Assembly (NCBI RefSeq): GCF_016937615.1
Contig: NZ_JAFHKI010000013.1
Location: 54,889 to 118,888 of the forward strand
Direction of reading: 5' to 3'
Origin: Pseudomonas lactucae
Lineage (GTDB): Bacteria; Pseudomonadota; Gammaproteobacteria; Pseudomonadales; Pseudomonadaceae
Length of the DNA stretch: 64,000 nucleotides
Shown here piece after piece: positions 58,592-64,000 of the stretch (position 1 is its first letter; each line of letters starts with the position of its first letter). A program made the position numbers and the translations under genes. Below the pieces are notes generated by a model. That model saw only the letters and a list, made by a program, of their open reading frames with translations, did not search any database and was not told where the DNA came from.

Positions 58592-61500
58592 TCACTGCGG
58601 GTTGGCACGGATGCTGGAAAGCAACGATTTCAGGTTGGCAGCCTTGGGCTTGACCAGCCAGAAACGACGCAGGTAATCATCGAGGTTCTCGGCGAGGTTA
58701 CGACCCCATTCGCTGCCGGTTTCCTCGACGTACTCGTCCAGCACGTGCTGCAAGTGGTTCCGGTAGGACTCCATGGCTTCGCCGCTGATCCGCTGGATCT
58801 CGACCAACTCGTGGTTGACCTTGTCGACGAAGGTGTTGTCCTGGTCGAGCACGTACGCGAAACCGCCGGTCATGCCCGAGCCGAAGTTGTAGCCGGTCTT
58901 GCCCAGTACCGCGACAAAGCCCCCGGTCATGTACTCGCAGCAGTGATCGCCAGTGCCTTCCACCACGGTGTGGGCACCGGAGTTACGCACGGCGAAACGC
59001 TCACCGGCCGTACCCGCGGCGAACAGCTTGCCGCCGGTGGCGCCGTACAAGCAGGTGTTGCCGATGATGGCACTGTCCTGGGTCTTGTACACGCTGCCTT
59101 TGGGCGGAACGATGACCAGCTTGCCGCCGGTCATGCCCTTGCCCACGTAGTCGTTGGCGTCGCCTTCCAGGTACATGTGCAGGCCGCCGGCGTTCCACAC
59201 GCCAAAGCTCTGGCCCGCGGTGCCCTTGAAGCGGAAGGTGATCGGTGCCTTGGCCATGCCTTGGTTACCGTGCTTGCGCGCGATTTCGCCGGAGACGCGT
59301 GCGCCGATGGAACGGTCGCAGTTGCAGATATCCAGGGCGAATTCACCACCGCTGGCGTCGCTGATCGAGGAACCGGCCATCGCGACCATCTTCTCGGCCA
59401 GCAGGCCTTTGTCGAACGGCGGGTTGCGCTCAACGCCACAGAACTGCGGCTTGTCGGCAGGAATGTGATCGCTGCCCAACAGCGGCGTCAGGTCCAGGTG
59501 ATGCTGCTTGGCGGTCTGGCCTTCGAGGATTTCCAGCAGATCGGTACGCCCGATCAGCTCTTCCAGCGAACGCACACCCAGCTTGGCCAGCCACTCACGG
59601 GTCTCTTCGGCGACGTAGGTGAAGAAATTCACCACCATGTCGACGGTGCCGATGTAGTGATCTTTACGCAGCTTTTCGTTCTGAGTCGCAACGCCCGTCG
59701 CGCAGTTGTTCAGGTGGCAGATGCGCAGGTATTTGCAGCCCAGGGCGATCATCGGCGCGGTGCCGAAGCCGAAGCTTTCGGCGCCGAGGATCGCAGCCTT
59801 GATCACGTCCAGGCCGGTTTTCAGGCCGCCGTCGGTCTGTACCCGCACCTTGCCGCGCAGGTCGTTGCCGCGCAGAGTCTGGTGGGTTTCCGCCAGGCCG
59901 AGTTCCCATGGCGCACCGGCGTACTTGATCGAGGTCAGCGGCGAAGCGCCGGTGCCGCCGTCGTAGCCGGAGATGGTGATCAGGTCGGCATAGGCCTTGG
60001 CCACACCGGCGGCAATGGTGCCCACGCCGGCTTCCGCCACCAGTTTCACCGAGACCAGGGCCTGCGGGTTGACTTGCTTGAGGTCGAAAATCAGCTGCGA
60101 CAAGTCTTCGATCGAATAGATGTCGTGGTGCGGCGGTGGCGAAATCAGGGTCACGCCCGGCACCGCATAACGCAGCTTGGCGATCAGGCCGTTGACCTTG
60201 CCGCCTGGCAGCTGGCCGCCTTCACCGGGCTTGGCGCCCTGGGCGACCTTGATCTGCAGCACTTCGGCGTTGACCAGGTATTCCGGGGTCACACCGAAAC
60301 GACCGGTGGCGACCTGCTTGATTTTCGAGCTCTTGATGGTGCCGTAGCGCGCCGGGTCTTCGCCGCCTTCGCCGGAGTTGGAACGCGCACCCAGGCGGTT
60401 CATGGCTTCGGCCAGGGCTTCGTGTGCCTCGGGCGACAGGGCGCCCAGGGAAATACCGGCGGAGTCGAAGCGCTTGAGGATCGATTCCAGCGGTTCGATT
60501 TCGCTGATGGCCAACGGCGTGTCCAAGGTCTTGACCTTGAACAGGTCGCGGATCATCGACACCGGGCGGTTATCCACCAGCGCGGTGTAGGCCTTGAATT
60601 TGGCGTAGTCGCCCTGCTGTACAGCGGCTTGCAGGGTGCTGACCACATCCGGGTTGTAGGCGTGGTATTCGCCACCGTGCACGAACTTGAGCAGACCGCC
60701 TTGCTGGATCGGCTTGCGCGCGCTCCAGGCTTCGGCTGCCAGGGCTTTCTGTTCGGCTTCGATGTCGACGAAACGTGCGCCCTTGATGCGGCTTGGCACG
60801 CCACGGAAGCTCAGGTCGCAGACTTCTTCGGACAGGCCGATGGCTTCGAACAGTTGCGCACCGCGATACGAGGTAACGGTAGAGATGCCCATCTTCGACA
60901 GGATCTTCAGCAGACCCTTGGTGATGCCCTTGCGGTAGTTCTTGAACACCTCGTAGAGGTCGCCCAGTACTTCACCGGTACGGATCAGGTCACCCAGCAC
61001 TTCGTACGCGAGGAACGGGTACACCGCCGAAGCGCCGAAGCCGATCAACACCGCAAAGTGGTGCGGGTCGCGGGCGGTGGCGGTTTCGACGAGGATGTTG
61101 GAGTCGCAGCGCAGGCCTTTTTCGGTCAGGCGGTGGTGCACCGCGCCGGTGGCGAGCGAGGCGTGGATCGGCAACTTGCCCGGCGCGATGTGGCGGTCGG
61201 TCAACACGATCTGGGTACGCCCGGCGCGCACGGCTTCTTCGGCCTGGTCGGCGACGTTGCGCACCGCGGCTTCAAGGCCGAGGCTCTCGTCGTAGTTCAG
61301 GTCGATGATCTGGCGGTCGAAGCCTGGGCGATCCAGGTTCATCAGCGAGCGCCACTTGGCCGGGGAAACCACCGGCGAGCTGAGGATCACGCGGGAGGCA
61401 TGCTCAGGCGATTCCTGGAAAATGTTGCGCTCGGCACCGAGGCACACTTCCAGGGACATCACGATGGCTTCGCGCAGCGGGTCGATCGGTGGGTTGGTCA

Positions 61501-63037
61501 CCTGGGCGAACTGCTGGCGGAAATAGTCGTACGGCGTGCGCACGCGCTGGGACAGCACGGCCATCGGCGTGTCGTCGCCCATGGAGCCGACCGCCTCGTA
61601 GCCTTGCTCGCCAAGCGGACGCAGCACCTGGTCGCGCTCTTCGAACGTGACCTGGTACATCTTCATGTACTGCTTGAGCTGGTCGATGTCGTAGAAGGCC
61701 GAACCGTGGTCGTTGTCTTCCATGGTCGCCTGGATGCGCAGGGCGTTCTTGCGCAGCCATTGCTTGTACGGATGACGTGACTTCAAACGGTTGTCGATGG
61801 CGTCGGTGTCGAGGATCTGCCCGGTTTCGGTGTCCACGGCAAGGATCTGACCTGGGCCGACACGGCCTTTGGCAATCACGTCTTCGGGCTGGTAGTTCCA
61901 CACGCCGATTTCCGACGCGAGGGTGATGAAGCCGTTGGTGGTGGTGACCCAACGCGCCGGGCGCAGGCCGTTACGGTCGAGCAGGCACACCGCGTAGCGA
62001 CCGTCGGTCATGACTACGCCGGCCGGGCCGTCCCACGGCTCCATGTGCATCGAGTTGTACTCGTAGAAGGCACGCAGGTCCGGGTCCATGGTCTCGACGT
62101 TCTGCCACGCAGGCGGAATGATCATGCGCACGCCACGGAACAGGTCGATGCCGCCGGTGACCATCAGTTCGAGCATGTTGTCCATGCTGGAGGAGTCGGA
62201 ACCCACGCGGTTGACCAGCGGGCCGAGCTCTTCCAGGTCCATCAAGTCGTTGGCGAACTTGGTGCGACGGGCCACGGCCCAGTTGCGGTTGCCGGTGATG
62301 GTGTTGATCTCGCCGTTGTGGGCGAGGAAGCGGAACGGCTGGGCCAGCGGCCATTTCGGCAGGGTGTTGGTGGAGAAGCGCTGGTGGAATACGCAGATTG
62401 CGGTTTGCAGGCGCTCATCGCTCAGGTCCGGATAGAAGGCGGTGAGGTCCGCCGGCATCATCAGGCCTTTGTAAATGATGGTCTTGTGGGAAAAGCTGCA
62501 GATGTAGTGGTCGGTGTCGGCGGCGTTGGCCACGGACGAGCGACGACGCGAAGTGAACAGCTTGATCGCCATGTCCTGATCGCTCAGGCCGTCGCCCGCG
62601 ATGAACACTTGTTCGATCTGCGGCAGGCGCTCCAGGGCCAGGCGGCCGAGCACGCTGGTGTCGATCGGCACTTTGCGCCAGCCGACGAGTTGCAGGCCGG
62701 CAGCGATGATCTCGCGGTTCATGTTCTCGCGAGCAGCTTCGGCCTTGATCGGGTCCTGGTTGAAAAACACCATGCCCACGGCGTACTGCTTGGGCAGGTC
62801 GATCGCGAAATGCTCTTTGGCGGCGGCGCGCAGGAACAGGTCGGGCTTTTGAATCAGCAAGCCGCAGCCGTCACCGGTCTTGCCGTCGGCGTTGATCCCA
62901 CCGCGGTGGGTCATGCAGGTCAGGGCCTCGATGGCCGTTTGCAAAAGGGTATGACTGGGCTCGCCCTGCATATGGGCTATCAGGCCGAAACCGCAGTTAT
63001 CCTTGAATTCATCGGGTTGGTACAGACCTGCTTTCAT
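58592..63037 (-). CDS. gltB: Glutamate synthase large subunit GltB
   Basis: A 1481-residue enzyme that makes two glutamates from glutamine and 2-oxoglutarate. The N-terminal glutaminase nucleophile is Cys15 ([12 protein letters not shown]), exposed after removal of a short propeptide. The FMN-binding synthase domain (about 800-1190) includes the [3Fe-4S] cysteines in [12 protein letters not shown], and the GXGXG helix domain closes the protein. I start at the ATG at 63037, which matches the family; the frame opens 17 codons earlier. A candidate promoter lies about 110-140 bp upstream. Confidence 0.95.
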   Translation of the reverse strand: MKAGLYQPDEFKDNCGFGLIAHMQGEPSHTLLQTAIEALTCMTHRGGINADGKTGDGCGLLIQKPDLFLRAAAKEHFAIDLPKQYAVGMVFFNQDPIKAEAARENMNREIIAAGLQLVGWRKVPIDTSVLGRLALERLPQIEQVFIAGDGLSDQDMAIKLFTSRRRSSVANAADTDHYICSFSHKTIIYKGLMMPADLTAFYPDLSDERLQTAICVFHQRFSTNTLPKWPLAQPFRFLAHNGEINTITGNRNWAVARRTKFANDLMDLEELGPLVNRVGSDSSSMDNMLELMVTGGIDLFRGVRMIIPPAWQNVETMDPDLRAFYEYNSMHMEPWDGPAGVVMTDGRYAVCLLDRNGLRPARWVTTTNGFITLASEIGVWNYQPEDVIAKGRVGPGQILAVDTETGQILDTDAIDNRLKSRHPYKQWLRKNALRIQATMEDNDHGSAFYDIDQLKQYMKMYQVTFEERDQVLRPLGEQGYEAVGSMGDDTPMAVLSQRVRTPYDYFRQQFAQVTNPPIDPLREAIVMSLEVCLGAERNIFQESPEHASRVILSSPVVSPAKWRSLMNLDRPGFDRQIIDLNYDESLGLEAAVRNVADQAEEAVRAGRTQIVLTDRHIAPGKLPIHASLATGAVHHRLTEKGLRCDSNILVETATARDPHHFAVLIGFGASAVYPFLAYEVLGDLIRTGEVLGDLYEVFKNYRKGITKGLLKILSKMGISTVTSYRGAQLFEAIGLSEEVCDLSFRGVPSRIKGARFVDIEAEQKALAAEAWSARKPIQQGGLLKFVHGGEYHAYNPDVVSTLQAAVQQGDYAKFKAYTALVDNRPVSMIRDLFKVKTLDTPLAISEIEPLESILKRFDSAGISLGALSPEAHEALAEAMNRLGARSNSGEGGEDPARYGTIKSSKIKQVATGRFGVTPEYLVNAEVLQIKVAQGAKPGEGGQLPGGKVNGLIAKLRYAVPGVTLISPPPHHDIYSIEDLSQLIFDLKQVNPQALVSVKLVAEAGVGTIAAGVAKAYADLITISGYDGGTGASPLTSIKYAGAPWELGLAETHQTLRGNDLRGKVRVQTDGGLKTGLDVIKAAILGAESFGFGTAPMIALGCKYLRICHLNNCATGVATQNEKLRKDHYIGTVDMVVNFFTYVAEETREWLAKLGVRSLEELIGRTDLLEILEGQTAKQHHLDLTPLLGSDHIPADKPQFCGVERNPPFDKGLLAEKMVAMAGSSISDASGGEFALDICNCDRSIGARVSGEIARKHGNQGMAKAPITFRFKGTAGQSFGVWNAGGLHMYLEGDANDYVGKGMTGGKLVIVPPKGSVYKTQDSAIIGNTCLYGATGGKLFAAGTAGERFAVRNSGAHTVVEGTGDHCCEYMTGGFVAVLGKTGYNFGSGMTGGFAYVLDQDNTFVDKVNHELVEIQRISGEAMESYRNHLQHVLDEYVEETGSEWGRNLAENLDDYLRRFWLVKPKAANLKSLLSSIRANPQ

Positions 63038-63148
63038 AGACACTTTCTCACCAGGCTGCCTCTTATACCGAGGCAAATTTCTTTTCAATTCAACCGGTTA
63101 CCTTCCACGCCGAACGTACGCCGGCTTAGCGGGGGCAAAAGGGAGGTC

Positions 63149-63177
63149 ATTGTACACACCGACACAGAGGCTCACAA
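63149..63177 (-). promoter_or_regulatory. Candidate sigma70 promoter of gltBD
   Basis: On the minus strand TTGTGA and TACAAT are separated by exactly 17 bp (four and five matches to consensus). Transcription would begin near 63142, giving a leader of about 105 bases before the gltB ATG. Confidence 0.45.
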
Positions 63178-63190
63178 ATTTAGCGACGAA

Positions 63191-63211
63191 ATGTCGCAAA
63201 TCTATGTCGCA
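63191..63211. promoter_or_regulatory. Direct repeats ATGTCGCA upstream of the gltB promoter
   Basis: Two exact 8-base copies repeat with a 13-bp period, just upstream of the candidate -35 element. The left copy also forms an inverted repeat (GCGAC/GTCGC). The position fits an activator site; the protein is unknown. Confidence 0.3.
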
Positions 63212-63364
63212 TTTATGAAAGGTTTAAAGCGATATGCTGTGCTAGTCAAAACTTTTTTAATTCTGACCGCTACGACTCAAAAGCTACTATGACGCAGACA
63301 CCACAAAGCGCGCGGCCTGTAGAGGTCGCACGCACTTGCGGTTTTAATTTTGAGGTGCCGGGAG

Positions 63365-63385
63365 GGCGGCCTGGGTAAGGCCGCC
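63365..63385 (-). terminator. GC hairpin after the SPOR-domain gene
   Basis: GGCGGCCT and AGGCCGCC form a perfect 8-bp stem with a five-base loop seven bases past the stop. The U-tract is poor, so termination is uncertain. Confidence 0.4.
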
Positions 63386-63391
63386 GGATCA

Positions 63392-64000
63392 TCAGCGAGT
63401 TGTCGCGAGTTCTTGTTGAACGCTGGCGACAGTGCGAGGCCAAGGTTTACCAGCCTGAACCTTCGCTGGCAAGGCTTTGATCGCAGAATCGGCGGCGGCG
63501 CGGCTTGCGAAGTTGCCGTAGGTGATCACGTAGAGAGGCTTGCCGTTGAGCACTTTCTTGAAATAACGATACTCGCCGCCCTGCTCTTTCACGAACGCCT
63601 GGGCGTTGGCTTCGGAGCTGGTGCCGAGGATCTGCACCACGAAGTTGCCGCTTGGCTGACTGGCGTACCAGCTACCGCCAGCAGCGCCGGCCTTGGCGAC
63701 GGTGACCGGTTTTTCCGCAGGCTTGGCCGCAGGCGCCGGTTTGGCGGCGGGAGCCGGTGCCACAGGCTTGGCAACCGGTGCCGGCTTGGCGGTCGCGACC
63801 GTCGGCGCAGGTGTCGGCGTCGGCACTGGCTTGGCGGCCGGTTGACCCGCTGGCACGCCCGCAGGCGGCGCGGTGGTGGTCACGGTCGGCGGAGTGGCGC
63901 TGGAGCCTTCCACGGGCACGCCGTCGTCGCCCTCGGCGATGCCGCCGGCCTCTTCGGCGAGCGGGCCGCGCATCACCGGCTGGCCGACCATCGGCAGATT
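63392..64000 (-). CDS. SPOR-domain protein (DamX-like), C-terminal part
   Basis: The last 202 residues of a protein that continues beyond the right edge. A proline/alanine/lysine-rich periplasmic linker (repeats such as AKPAPVAKPVAPAPAAKP) leads to a C-terminal SPOR domain (FVVQILGTSSEANAQAFVKEQ ... KPLYVITYGNFASRAAADSAIKALP), which binds denuded peptidoglycan at the division septum. In pseudomonads the protein upstream of gltB is an AAA-ATPase/SPOR protein of DamX type, which fits. The N-terminal part is outside the window. Confidence 0.82.
   Translation of the reverse strand, partial: NLPMVGQPVMRGPLAEEAGGIAEGDDGVPVEGSSATPPTVTTTAPPAGVPAGQPAAKPVPTPTPAPTVATAKPAPVAKPVAPAPAAKPAPAAKPAEKPVTVAKAGAAGGSWYASQPSGNFVVQILGTSSEANAQAFVKEQGGEYRYFKKVLNGKPLYVITYGNFASRAAADSAIKALPAKVQAGKPWPRTVASVQQELATTR

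Larger units (their letters stand above)
63038..63391. other. Control region upstream of gltB
   Basis: A 354-bp spacer that also holds the 3' flank of the upstream SPOR gene, which is on the same strand. It contains a candidate sigma70 promoter (63149-63177), two direct ATGTCGCA repeats just upstream of it (63191-63198 and 63204-63211) and a GC hairpin next to the SPOR stop codon. No gene is seen. Confidence 0.6.

Noticed and set aside
58745..61780. 1011-codon open frame antisense to gltB
   Set aside because: Same GC-driven effect; rich in His, Gln, Arg and Val with no domain pattern and no ribosome site.

Overview
This is a high-GC, gene-dense chromosomal segment from a Pseudomonas species, most likely of the P. 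fluorescens group. The evidence is the proteins themselves (PutA/PutP, CvrA, MscK, SelO, HemE, GltBD, a DamX-like SPOR protein), short REP-type palindromes typical of that group, and a backbone order (metY, acyl-CoA dehydrogenase, antiporter, mechanosensitive channel, selO, hemE, gltD, gltB) that I recall from other pseudomonads. The identification comes from protein recognition and memory, not from a database search.

Left part, 1-23.6 kb. Housekeeping genes alternate with small accessory insertions: 5' end of rlmJ (-); metY (+); a type VI secretion vgrG plus DUF4123 adaptor with no effector gene (-); divergent putP/putA around a 461-bp control region holding exactly five GTTGCA PutA-operator cores; an acyl-CoA dehydrogenase; a small zapB-like/zapA-like pair (-); cvrA-mscK-selO (+); a lower-GC accessory stretch with an unknown protein and an MFS transporter; trxC; a small DUF6124-like gene behind a highly structured leader (-); and an orphan ParA ATPase (-).

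Middle, 23.9-41.2 kb. A compact co-directional 20-gene aryl polyene (APE) pigment/lipid cluster. Starter supply and activation: aromatic ammonia lyase and AMP ligase. Elongation on two ACPs: two ketosynthases, a chain-length factor, ketoreductase, hotdog dehydratase plus a dehydratase domain fused to the ligase. Tailoring, lipid attachment and export: methyltransferase, FAD enzyme, thioesterase, two acyltransferases, glycosyltransferase, LolA-like protein, MMPL exporter, two lipoproteins and membrane proteins. Genes overlap by a few bases almost throughout, so they probably form one transcript.

Right part, 41.2-64 kb. A frameshifted solitary PemK/MazF-like toxin gene, a LysR/MFS divergent pair, a cytochrome b561, a complete gspC-M type II secretion operon, and immediately upstream of it a GbpA-like chitin-active AA10 lytic polysaccharide monooxygenase, a typical type II cargo. 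The window closes with hemE, gltD, gltB and the C-terminal part of a SPOR-domain protein.

Quality warning. Nine genes between 27.9 and 48.9 kb carry ten one-base-scale frameshifts (eight consistent with a single deleted base, two with a single inserted base), while the other 43 kb shows none. Several sit in short homopolymers. Uncorrected sequencing indels are the most economical explanation; real decay of the APE and secretion genes is the alternative.
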